DNA from: Scylla paramamosain
Lineage: Eukaryota > Arthropoda > Malacostraca > Decapoda > Portunidae
Length of the DNA: 64,000 bases
Direction: 5' to 3'
Assembly: GCF_035594125.1 (NCBI RefSeq)
Contig: NC_087183.1
Span: forward strand, 11,493,368-11,557,367
The notes below the pieces were generated by a model. The model made no database searches. It saw only the letters and a program-made list of their open reading frames with translations, and was not told the origin of the DNA. A program made the translations under genes and the position numbers. This document shows, in pieces, positions 35,510 to 62,843 of this stretch. The stretch's first letter is position 1. Each line of letters begins with the position of its first letter.

Positions 35510-36997
35510 ACAATATAGGCTAGATATTTTGAACAAAACAATGTGCTTTAATTTTTTTTTGTTTAGTGCTGAATTTGTGTTATTGCTCTAACCTGCTCCT
35601 TAACACCTCACTATTTTTTAAATTATTTTTGATTGGAAAAATTGCTAATATATGAAGCATAAATACTCAGCATTCTTGCAGTTGTTACTGCTGTAAGATG
35701 TGAATGGTTTATTGTGAAGCTTAGAGCTTATGTCTGAAGATTTATGAAAATGTTCCTGGATGTAACTGTAATGTAATCTGCACACGCAAGCTCTGAAGAC
35801 AAATGTGAATGAAAATGCCCATATTTATTCATATATTTCTCATGGATTGAAAACAATCTAATATCGAAAACTAAATATTGTTTACTGTTTTACAAGTGAG
35901 AATCCCTACTGTTTGTTTAATTATTCTTCAGGTCCTCTCAGACCTTTTAAAAAACATGTCTGTTCATCAACCACTATATCTTTCATCTTAACTGTATGTG
36001 TATCCCATATTCTACTTTAGCTCACTCTCTGTTCTCTATCATACCAGTATTTCAACCTTAGAAGTTCATATACCTGTTGTGTAGGAGACCTTGGTCAACA
36101 GATTTTCTCAGATACATAATGTCCTTTCATGCAGAGTGGGAATAAATTATATTCATTATTTCATCAAGTACTCTGTAATTTGATAAGGGAATGCTGAAGT
36201 AAGGGTACAAACTGTGGTATATGGTATGTTACTAGAAATTTTCTATACCACCTACTATAGCTGCATCCTTACATTTACTATTACACTGTATATTCAAACT
36301 TATGCAAAAATATATCTTTCTGAATTCTGACATTTTAACAAATGCAAGTCTCAAAGAGAAACTATAATTTAGTGTAACAAATATTACTGCACAATATTTT
36401 CAAGTCAGGTCAGGTTCTTGTAATTCTATGATATAATGAGTTGAACTTCACACCAAGCTTCAGCCTCTTGCTGTGAGGAGTCAACACTTGCATATGTATG
36501 AATGGATCACCAATTTAAAAAAAAATTGCCTCCAACATTAACTTCATTGCTTTAGCACCTCACTGCTCCCAGCATCATGGTGTGTGCCCAGACCTTCAGA
36601 TTAGGGGGCACCATCCCTGCCATACCAGGCATGTGTTGTAATGCTAATTAAACCTTTGAAAGCTGTCACCTGTTTCATTTTACTTATGGACACAATAAAA
36701 TCAGTACCAAGTGTCCTTTGGGGTGTGAGTGTGGATGCATTCAAGTTGTGGGTTTAATGTGTTCTGGTCTGTGCTAAGTACATTTTATGTTTAGCAAATA
36801 TTAGTATAAAATCTTAAAAACCACAAGAATTGTAAAAGTACTTTTATAGATAATCACTCAAATATGCAATGTGCACTGGAATTAATAAGAAAAATGTGCA
36901 TTTTCACCTTATAAGTGTGCTTGAATCAAGTGCTAATAATTTCAGGTTGTATGACAACCAAAAAGATGGAAAAAAAAGTAAGGCTGTATAATGCACA
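35510..36997. other. Convergent 3' UTR region of Vbp1 and Thada
   Basis: AT-rich, no coding exon recognised. AATAAA at 36141-36146 could end Vbp1; on the minus strand, ATTAAA near 36749-36754 could end Thada. Confidence 0.5.
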
Positions 36998-44921
<7,924 letters not shown>

Positions 44922-46906
44922 ATGGGTCATATTTTCTCTAAAAAGCCACAGAGCAAGGTCACGGAACAGGACAAAGCCGTACTGGTTGGTACTTAGATTA
45001 TTTGGTAGTCATGAAATTTCTTTAATTTAGTCATTTGTAAGTTAGTTGAAGTATATAGGATGACTCCGGGTACGTCCCCTCAGTTGTTGTAGTGGGGCAG
45101 AGTGTGTGGAATTTGAAGCATTCTCAGATCTTTTTTGTTTGTGTCTTTATATCATGTTTAACGAGACGGTGATAAATGTACCTTTAAGGAAGTGGTTATA
45201 TATCTACAGTGCAATGGGTTAGTGACAATAAAGCAGTGGGAGTGTTGGCCTCAGTCGTGGTTATCTCTAGGGACAGGCGGTCCTGTGTGATACGTTTTCA
45301 CAAATTGATTAAACAAACTTGAGCAACATTTTCTTTATGAAATTAATGCTTTCCCTTGGATCTAGTTAACACTAAGAAACTGAGTATTCTGTTTCTTTAT
45401 ATAAGTAAAGTTTAAGTTGTGGATATACACTACAGTTATGACTTGTGGAATTTGGGCTTCATTCCTTGTCATAGAATGGTGTATAGTGGATAGCTTCCAT
45501 GCTTTGGTCAGCACCATTATATGAATAGAGTTTGTCACTAATTTTCTGAAAACACTTCTTGGAGAATGAGAAAATTTGAGGAATACAAGGTTACAGTAAA
45601 ACTTACTTTTTGATGATATGAAATGGTCACCATAATATTAAAAACTTCAAAGATGATGATGCAATATTCATATTTCAACAGCAACTAAAGACAACTCGTG
45701 ATAAGATACGCCAATACCAGAAGAGATCTGATGAAAAACTTGAGAAGGATCGGCAGGTAGCAAAACAGCTTCTGCGAGATGGAAAGAAAGAGTAAGTATT
45801 GGTGGTGCATATATTTTCAGCATATATAGTTTCATGGGATTACAATGAAGTTGCATGATGTAGCTATGGAAATGCAGTCTGTATCAAGATGTTATTGCTT
45901 CTAGAATAATATTCTTTTCATTTTACAGTTCCTAGCATGATACAGTATTTTTAACTAATGTGCTACTTCACACTTACAGACGAGCTAAACTTTTGCTACG
46001 GAAGAAAAGGTTCATTGAGGAACAGCTGAAAAAGACGGATGGAACACTTGAGAACATTGAAAAGATGATTGAAGATATAGAGTTTGCCCAGATCCAGATG
46101 AAAGTAAGCATTCTATGACATATCACAATTTCATCATCTGTATTAAAAAGATTGCAAAGATTTGAGATACGTCTTGAATAACATAGATTTATGGATCAGT
46201 ATAATTTGTATTTTTATCATTTTTAGTTATTGTGCATTTCATTGTTTGCATACAAAGTCATTGTATTTTCCAGGTGGTTGACAGCCTTAAGGTTGGTAAT
46301 GAATCCCTGAAGCAGATTAATGCTATGCTTGATATTGAAGATATTGAACGCATTCTTGATGAAACACAAGAGGGAGCAGAAAAACAACGGGTAAGTCTTA
46401 TGCCAATAAGCATTCTCAACATGAATTGTGCTGACATAAGTGCTATAACTGTTCTCAAGTATAGCAAGACTTTTCTCAATCATAATGTAAAAATATGCTT
46501 TGTCATATCAAATCTGCTAAGTTACTTCCCTCTGCAGGAGATTAATGCTCTTCTGAGTGGAGGAGTGTTGACTGAAGAGGATGAGTCAGCAGTGGAGGAG
46601 GAGTTGGATGCCCTCATTGCTGCAGCTGTCCAGAAGCAGCTGCCAGATGCACCCACGGCTGCTGAGAATCCTGAAGTGGAGCTTCCTGATGTGCCTGAAA
46701 CTGTTCCAGGTACATTTTCTCTATCATATAGAGATGTGCTGCAACATATTGTACACATAATTCCTTTGTATTCAGAGCTTGGTGATGCCACATGACTATT
46801 GCAGAACTTTTAGTCACGTTGTGTAACTGAATGATGTTTTCTATTTCCAGAGCCAGAAAAGGAGAAAGAGAAGCATAAAGAAAAGGTGGCTATGGTAGCA
46901 TCTTAA
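44922..46906 (+). CDS. CHMP6: Charged multivesicular body protein 6 (ESCRT-III, Vps20)
   Basis: ESCRT-III subunit that receives ESCRT-II and nucleates CHMP4 polymers for endosomal sorting and membrane scission. Exons 44922-44984, 45682-45791, 45980-46103, 46274-46390, 46538-46709, 46851-46906 (taa), in phase, 213 residues (human 201). Starts MGHIFSKK: Gly2 fits the family's N-myristoylation site. The basic helical core follows (TRDKIRQYQKRSDEKLEKDR; ERAKLLLRKKRFIEEQLKKT; VGNESLKQINAMLDIEDIER). An acidic C-terminal half contains EVELPDVPETVPEPEKE, aligned with the MIM2 motif that binds VPS4 MIT domains; a short Lys/Glu tail closes it. Divergent from Thada. Confidence 0.96.
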
Positions 46907-48629
46907 TGAAGGATCTAAGGATGTGGTTTTCTGGGAAGTTTATCTGTGCTATAGCTTGAGACATCACATTTGTATTGTGATAAATGTTTAAGGCAACTTT
47001 TGTATTAAGAATGCAATTGATGTTCAAGAATCAATAATATGGTATCTGTAAGCAACACTTGCATATTATATGAATGATTATGGTTCACTGGGGCAATAAT
47101 TTTAATTAAACAAGAAGCTAACTTGCTCAGATTTTTTAATATAAACCAAAGTTATTTACATGAAAATTTATGTACTTCATTGTTTTGAAAAGTTTCTTAA
47201 TGCAGTAACTTACTATCATAGGACTTGTTTATCATTAGTAAATCTAATAGATCAGTAGAAATACATGTCTTATTACCAGTGGTAGGCAGCCATACAAGCA
47301 TTTCCACAAACCACTGCTCCTGCTGCTTTGGTCCAGTTTTTTCTGTTAAGGATTATGAATGGTACAAACACTTGAAAATTTGTGGTACTGGAATACAGAA
47401 ATACTACTTCAGCCACAAAAAAGATTCACAGTGCTCCACTTCAGTTTGTTTTTCCTGAAAAGAGAAAATTAGTAACCAGCTGGAACCAGCCATGGTCCTC
47501 ACCATTTTTCATACTTTATATGTAAATATCTTTTTCTAGTGCAACATGACCATTCCCACCCAGGTATGGAGAAACTTCTTCCAGTGTCATATGATATGAA
47601 AGCCAAAAGGGCAAGTCTAATCTCAAATATATTCAAGTGTTTGGTCTTCATGGAAGGAAACATAAACCTACTCAGCATGGATTTTTTTTTTCAGTATTAA
47701 TAACTGAATGTGTTGGTGCCTGACCTCTTAATGCATGTGCCTAAGTCATTCAGAGGCCTAATTTCCTATATTTCAAATTTATTCACCATATTTTTTCCTT
47801 TTGCACATGGTTTTGTGATTGCACAACTTTTCATTCCAAGCTTTTAGCAGAGTAGTGGTTGTGAGTTCAAGTTTGTGGAACTGTGATTGTGGATTGTGCC
47901 CACCACTACTTTTTATATGGTAATTTGTTTTCTGTTTGCCATTGTTATTCACTAAAGTAACACCCAGCTGAATGTTCCTCACTGGCTGGTTTTAGATGGC
48001 AGTGGTAGCAGGAGCTGCAAACTGTGATTCCCCACCAAGGTGCCAGTTGACCTTGTTTATGTTTACTTCATTGGTAGTTGTACTTAGAAGACTTTGCCTC
48101 TTTGTGCAGGCATCTGTCCATACTGAGTGTGTCATGGTAATAATGTCATGTGTTTGTATTTAGCAAAATTAGCATGGAGGACAGAAATGGATGAAGACTT
48201 TTCTATTTCAGCCATGTCTTGCAAATGTTCACAGGAACAGGTATCAGGTGTAGATAGACTGGAGTTTACATTTTAACTGTTATGCTGACATTATATATTG
48301 ATGTATATGGAAGTGGCTACAGTGTGCTGTAGGAGAGCAAGTCAAATGTATGACTTTCTTAAGTGTATATTAATAACACTATATAAAACATTAAGATTTT
48401 GGTAGCCTTTAAAAATGGACAATTACCTTAAGGGTTTTGAGCTATTTTTATACTGTGAGAGTATTTTTATTGATTGTAGCATGCTAAGAGGTTTAATGTA
48501 ATTATGTGTGAATATGCTCATATATATCCATCTAGTCCTTTCAAGTAGTTGTGCTGATAATACAGTAAATAGCCAGCTATTATCAACTGTCACAATACAT
48601 TGTTGCATATTTATGGAAATGTTGCACCT

Positions 48630-48632
<3 letters not shown>

Positions 48633-48681
<49 letters not shown>
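48633..48681. repeat. (CT)n microsatellite
   Basis: About 24 CT units in the Chmp6 3' flank. Confidence 0.96.
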
Positions 48682-48684
<3 letters not shown>

Positions 48685-49781
48685 ACAGTTTTTAAAAACT
48701 CATTGATGATTACTGCATAGAATGACCAGGACAAGCTCCATGTGACAGCAAATGTCCAACATCTGAGTTATTTGATTTACTTCCAAGATACAACATTTGA
48801 TATGATAATTCAAATTGTGTCAAAAATAAGAATATTGATCAATGGGAAATTAGTAAAACTTTCATCATGATAGCAAAATTGATATGAAGATTAATGAATA
48901 AATGTTTCTTTATGAATTTCACATATTTTCTTTCGATCCCTATTTTGCATAAAGGGAAAAGAAAGGAGCGTTCAGTAATGAACAAGGAAACGGCATACAG
49001 TAGAACTACATGCTAAATATAGAGAAAACTAAGATAACCATCATAATACTTATAAATTTTTGGAACCCTGTTGCCATACACGTATCTAATCAGTGTTATC
49101 AGCAGACTAGGAGGAGTGGGGAGGACGAGTGTGGGATGGGTGGAGCGTCCCCTGGCGACCTGGAGCTATTAGGTGACTCGATTATCAGCAGGCACTACAC
49201 GTGAGAATCTTGCTTGTTCTCATGCGTCTGGGTTCGTGAGGGAGAGTTATGTTTTTCGCATTCTGGTACGTATTCAGAAACAGTTTGTTCTGTCACCACG
49301 ATTATTTTTAAAAGGCCACAAAGATGATCAGCTGGTTCTCAAGACCGTTTCTCCTTTCAATAATGTAGAAATCTAATTAATTTGTCACAAGAACCGTAAA
49401 ACACCGCCCACCCCCCCAAAAAAAAAAAAAACCGTGTATCCTTCTGAAAGTAGTGGAGGTGCGGCGCAGAAGTGTTTCAGAATACGTATAGGACCGGAAC
49501 TATTGGTGTGGTCAGTAATATGTCAATCTACCTTGCTACAACACAGGGACAGTCTAGGTGAATCCAGTTCACGTATAAGTGCGCAATTCAGAATTTGTAT
49601 AGTCCCGAAAAATAAAATATTTTTAGTTTACGTTCCCTTAGTGTCCTAACTAGAAACATGGGTAATCAGACAACAAAAGATGTTGCAAGTAGGAATGATA
49701 GCAACATGTATTACTGCATTTGTGCCCTTAAGTGATGCTTGTTTACGGGGGAGTTAAAATAAGTGGGCCACTTGTTCCCAA

Positions 49782-50096
49782 TGACGTCACAATTTAAGAC
49801 ACGCTGAGGTAGGAAGAGAGCTGTACCAAGAGGGAGGCAGAGCTTGGGGAGGGTGGGGAGGTTATGACCGAAAGACAAAATGTAAGTTATAAAGGCACCT
49901 ATGTGTGTAACAATTGCGTTACTCGATGGTTCTAGATAAAAAAAGAAAATAAATAAATGACTTTTCAGTGCCAGATTACGCTAGGAGTGCTGCGGCGAAA
50001 ATCTTAAGTCCCACACGAGTGAGCGGAGCTTGAACACTCCGTGGCACAGCTTCGGATAAGCTGCTCGGAGTCGTCTCGGTGTTTCCTCCTTCAGTG
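49782..50096 (+). promoter_or_regulatory. Candidate cell-cycle promoter of the cyclin gene
   Basis: A palindromic CRE (TGACGTCA, 49782-49789), an E2F-like GGCGAAAA (about 49994-50001), a CHR-like CTTGAA (50029-50034) and an initiator-like TCAGTG (50091-50096) lie in this order 270-580 bp before the cyclin ATG. CRE plus CDE/CHR is the known layout of vertebrate cyclin A promoters; transfer to this organism is inference from motifs alone. Confidence 0.35.
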
Positions 50097-50360
50097 GGTA
50101 GGTGGCTGCTACGCAGTACACAGACCTTCAGCTGGAGACTCACGGTTTGCGCGTTTAATTTGACGTTTCAGTGTATTAGATTTAGGATTTCATATGCGCA
50201 TGATCTTTTTAATATTGTTCTCAGGCCCACGGTGAGCACCGCTGCTACGTCACCATCACTGCCATTAAGAAGACGGGATTGCACATGAGACTGACGTGAC
50301 CCCCCGTGACCTTACAAGGATCTTTCTTGATGTGATAAGGCTCGTGACGCTCTCACTGAT

Positions 50361-58412
<8,052 letters not shown>

Positions 58413-59509
58413 ATGAGCTAACGACACAAGTTATCGTGAATGGTTTGTTCTACCGTAGACGGTGATTGTCTGAACCTACCACTGCCAGTTATTTTGTGTG
58501 TAATATGAAATTTTTGCGGGTATTAGTGATAACATTGCTGCTAAAGTGATTAACCTAAATTCTTCATCACCTGTAGTTGTCAGTGTCCATTTGAATATTT
58601 TTTAAACTTTACTTTAGGGATTTAATCTGCTTCCTTCTGGGATTTTAAAATAGAACGTTAAAGTTACTTGAAAATAAATTTGATGCACTATGTGAAACTA
58701 AATGATATGAAGGGTGTTGCAAGAAAAAGATACATTATACCATTCAAATATTCTGTGCAGTGCAAAAAACGCTGCTTGAGGGAAATAAATTACCTCCCCC
58801 CCAAAAAAAAAAAAAAAAAAAACTACAGTATCTTCCATAGTTATTGCAATTATTTATTCCATATGTGCAACACTCGTGCATATGAGCTTGTGTAACATAT
58901 GACATTCTAGAGGCATCTGTTTGCACGTGGTAGACAGTAGACCGACTTAACGATTTCAGACATTTGGAAATACGGCTTTGAAGATGATTGTACGTATTGT
59001 GATTGAAAACAATTTCGTTGATTGAGAAAAGGATAATGCGCTTTATTAGAGACTGATCTGCAAAGTCTCCATTTACAGTTATATTATCATTGAAAGTGCG
59101 CTAATTCTTATTTCTGTGACCACCTGATAAACAGCAGTGCATGACATTCTTGGCCAAGCTACATTCATGCCAGATTATTTGAATAGTAAGCGTTATACTT
59201 ATTCCTCGTGTTACACACCGTATTATTTGTATAACCAGCATCTTCCAGCTTACTAGAAAACCTTATCTTAAACCTAATTTCGTAGCCTACAGAAAGAGCT
59301 TGGTCTCAGCCTGTTCTGTACCTTACACTTGTTCAAACTAATCCTGCTGCATATTATAGTCTGCCTAACGTAATCCCTGTATGTTACAGCATCTGTTTTG
59401 CTCTGAGCTAAGTGTGTGTGTAGCTGTAGTGTTGCCAAAACCCTGTTACGGTGTATTTTCAGTTTTCTGTGATTGCCAGTGCTACTCTATTGGTAATTGA
59501 TGACTCTAT
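58413..59509. other. 3' flank of the cyclin tail exon
   Basis: AT-rich with AATAAA at 58673-58678, a plausible poly(A) signal 260 bp after the stop. No coding sequence recognised up to the hAT element's left target duplication (59502-59509). Confidence 0.5.
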
Positions 59510-59875
59510 CAGTGTTGCCAGACTGAATTATGCATAATCTGACCAAATCTGACAAAATATCTGTAGAAATCTGTAACCCATAAGGAAAATTTCTGAGGAA
59601 AAATATATTGATAATAATGAAATTTTATTAGCCCTATGGTAACTCCACATAAACAGAACAAAGGGTATTTAGTTAATTTTAACTCAAAACAAGCATTTAG
59701 GAAGTGTAGCCCATAAAGGCAATGTCACACGGGAGATTTTAGAAATGGAAGCTAAATCTCAAAAACTTGCGATATTTGTGAAAAAATAGTGGTTGCATAT
59801 CCCGTTTGACGACGTCTTAATACAACTACATGCAATTTTAGACATATTACACACCCAGTATAAACCATTTGTAGC

Positions 59876-60297
59876 GAGAGAAGCACTGTATGAAAAAGAA
59901 AACTGCACTCATACACAGGACATAATAAAGCTAATGAGATCACATGACATATCAAGCAGTATATATCAAGCATATATTGGATAATGACATAATGCTAGCA
60001 GATAGAAACTAAATTGAGAGAAGCACTGTGTGAAAAAGAAAAACTGCACTCATACACAGGACATAATAAAGCTAATGAGATCACATAACATATCAAGCAG
60101 TATATATCAAGCATATATGGGATAATGACATAATGCTAGCAGATAGAAAATAAATTGAGAGAAGCACTGTGTGAAAAAGAAAAACTGCACTCATACACAG
60201 GACATAATAAAGCTAATGAGATCACATGACATATCAAGCAGTATATATCAAGCATATATGGGATAATGACATAATGCTAGCAGATAGAAAATAAATC
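59876..60297. repeat. Three tandem copies of a 140-141-bp unit inside the hAT element
   Basis: Units begin GAGAGAAGCACTGT at 59876, 60016 and 60157 and are nearly identical (CATAATAAAGCTAATGAG, CATATCAAGCAGTATATA, ATAATGCTAGCAGATAG in each). Located just downstream of the transposase stop. Confidence 0.95.
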
Positions 60298-60309
60298 TGA
60301 TCATAGGAG

Positions 60310-62318
60310 TTACTCGTACATAGAACTTCCTGTAGACGCTTTCCTTTCCAAAAGTGAATTTGTTACATTGAAGTCATAACAGAATGCTCCCTTTAAAAGT
60401 TGTTTTGTATGTAGCAAGCCTGAGATGGTTTCTGTTGACAATTTGTTTCTTGCTTTTGTTTTTATTCTATTGACTGCAGAAAAAATTCTTTCTACACTGG
60501 CACTAGAATGAGGTAGAGACAACAGTGTTTGCATGAAAGCAGCAAGATTTGGAAACATTAATGCATTATCACATTGCCTTGTTAAACTTACTGTACACCA
60601 GAAATTTTGTGGCATCATATCTGAAGTAACATTCATTGAATCTAGAGAATTTGCTAGCAGCCTCCATTCAGTGTCGATTGCCTGAATATCTGTGGCAGTA
60701 GCTCCAAACACACTGATAAGATCAATAATGGAAGGTATTTCTCTATCAATCACTACCTTTGGGGTCAAAGCTCTCAGGGATTTTATTACAGTCATAGAGT
60801 CAAAATCAAACCTCTTATATATCTGGGAGCTAGCTTCAATGTAGAAATCCAAACAAGATAACCTAAAATTCTGTAGTTCTTCCTTTTCATAAGTTGAATT
60901 TCTCAGCTGCAGTGTCACTTTTACACCAAGATAAACTTTATCTAATGGAAGAAATTTTCCAGGATCTCTATAATTGATTTTTGTTAATTGAGTCTTGTTG
61001 AGGTACCCTGGCTCCATGTAGAATCCTAAAATTGTTTTGAGAGTAGATGAAACTGAGTTATACAGGACATGTACTTGTGTTGATTCTGCCTGCATTTGCT
61101 TGTTTAAGTTATTAAAAAGAGGCAACACATATTCCAAAAAAAGAAGATACAGTTTGGTCATAGGATTGCATAGCCTATTTAAGATTGTTTCAGATGCAAT
61201 CAATCTATCACCTAGCACAGCATTGGTAAAATATAGCTTAAGTGCCTCATATTGCTCAAGCAACCTTGCCACCACCATTTCTAGTGACAACCATCTAGTC
61301 TGAGAAGGGTGTAGGAGCTTATGTGGTTTAACTTGAATGAACTTTTGAAATTCCTCAAAGTCACCCATCTTTGGACTATAATGAAAATAATTATAAATAT
61401 CCCTTGCTAGATCCTCCAGTGAACGAGGAAGCTTTAAGCAAGCATATGAAGCACACAAGGCAAAAGAATGGCAAATATATTTCATTATAAATAAGTTAGG
61501 GATATCTTTTTTCAGCAGAGATGACAATGAGTGATGTGCTCCCAACATAGCATTTGCACCATCAGCAGCAAAACCAATCAAATTTTCTTTGTATGGAATA
61601 TTGTGCTTCCTAAAGAATTCTACTACATGATTGTACAAGGAATCAGCTGTGGCATCTTTGAGAGGAATCAAGCTTACAAAACAGTCCTTCACCTCATTTT
61701 CAATCATAACCCTAGCTACCATGCATAAATGTTTAACACAGCCTTTGTCAGTTGACTCATCAACAATTAATGAAAACTTATTTGTCTTTAATTGATCAAT
61801 TAATTTTACTTTGCTTTCTTCCCCTGTCACATGATTAATCAGGGCAGTTACTTTTGTTCTAGCACATTTAACTTCTGTAGCAATTTCAGAATCTGGACAC
61901 ATAGCTTCTACAAGTTTAGGTAAATGATCTGCAACTGTCATGGGTAAATCATGCTCTGCTATGAATGCAGCCATCCTCAGTTCAGCTGAATTTACTTTAC
62001 TGTGGCTTATTTTAGAGCTGAAGATGTTAGTAATGGGCCTATTACTCTGAACTTCTTTACCTGCATCCTTATGTTTCTTATTATCAGCATGCCTCTTAAG
62101 ATCTGTTTTTCCTGCAGTCAGTTTCAAATGTTTATCACAAGGGATGCAATAGGCATAAAGATCACCTTTTGTGCTGGCTTTAATCCAGCCTTTAAAAACT
62201 GGATAATTTTCATAGGAAGAAGAATATTTATTGCAGTACCTAATTTTTTTTTTTGTTTTTGCACCCCTTTTTTTTTATCTTCCTCTGAATTGTAGTTATC
62301 TGATTCTTCACCGTCCAT
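60310..62318 (-). pseudogene. hAT transposase, nearly intact, frame broken near N-terminus
   Basis: Cut-and-paste transposase of the surrounding element. The main frame is open from about 62245 down to the stop at 60310 (about 640 codons). It begins with a BED-type zinc finger: AYCIPCDKHL (Cys pair) then DLKRHADNKKHK (His pair). RNase-H-like fold: LIVDESTDKG (first Asp), IGFAADGANAML (second Asp), then the C-terminal dimerisation block with LPHSSASVERIFSAVNRIKT (catalytic-type Glu) and RNKLSTETISGLL. No ATG precedes the finger in this frame. A likely start, MDGEESDNYNSEED, at 62318 is in a different frame, and between them on the minus strand lie A-runs of 9 and 11. A one-base shift there separates the two parts, so this copy is either inactivated or has a homopolymer sequencing error. 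Confidence 0.88.
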
Positions 62319-62440
62319 TTTTTAATTGTCCGAAACATGCAAAAAGCTTATTTTACAAACATGCCAACATGCAGTCATAATCTCAAAATAATTGAAGGTG
62401 AGCAAACCCAAATTAACCCAATTAATCCACAGCCACTCAT

Positions 62441-62680
62441 CTTGATCTTGATGGTAAAGGTGGCACAGGATCACTCCTGAGCCAGGCCTTTGGATCGGCA
62501 ACTCCTGTAGAAAGGGGGGGGGGGGGAAAGAGAAATTAGTGTATTAGTGGGGATCAGGATGATCTTGATCTTTATGTAGCCTCTGAACTAAAACTTGATG
62601 TTGCAGGTGCCTCCTTCTAGGGGAGGGCTGGCCTTTTTTATCGGCAACTCCCGCAAGGGAAAAGAAAAATACAGGGCATC
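62441..62680. repeat. Pair of short diverged repeats in the 5' part of the hAT element
   Basis: Two segments (about 62441-62515 and 62559-62660) share CTTGATCTT, GGCCTTT and ATCGGCAACTCC followed by G-rich/A-rich ends. They may be a nested SINE-like insertion; the family is not known to me. Confidence 0.35.
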
Positions 62681-62843
62681 TGTCCCGAACTCATGCATAC
62701 CATATTCTTAAGTAAGTGCCTTAAGTGAGGAAAATATTTGTAGATTTTGTCCATTTAGAAAAAAAAATCTGAAAATCTGAAACGAGGTCTGAAATCTGTA
62801 GAACCTCAGGAAAATCTGTGGATCTGGCAACACTGGACTCTAT

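Larger units (their letters stand above)
46907..50360. other. Chmp6 3' flank and cyclin 5' flank
   Basis: 46907 to about 48910 is probably the long Chmp6 3' UTR, ending near AATAAA at 48897; it includes a (CT)n run at 48633-48681. From about 49,080 the sequence becomes CpG-richer and contains the presumed cyclin promoter and 5' UTR (see the regulatory entry). No coding exon recognised. Confidence 0.55.
59510..62835 (-). mobile_element. Complete hAT-superfamily DNA transposon
   Basis: 3,326 bp bounded by perfect 13-bp terminal inverted repeats: CAGTGTTGCCAGA at 59510-59522 and TCTGGCAACACTG at 62823-62835. Both are flanked by the identical 8-bp target-site duplication GACTCTAT (59502-59509 and 62836-62843), the length expected for hAT. 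Contains a long transposase frame on the minus strand, subterminal ATCTG clusters at both ends and an internal 140-bp triplication. Exact termini and duplication imply a fairly recent insertion. Confidence 0.95.
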
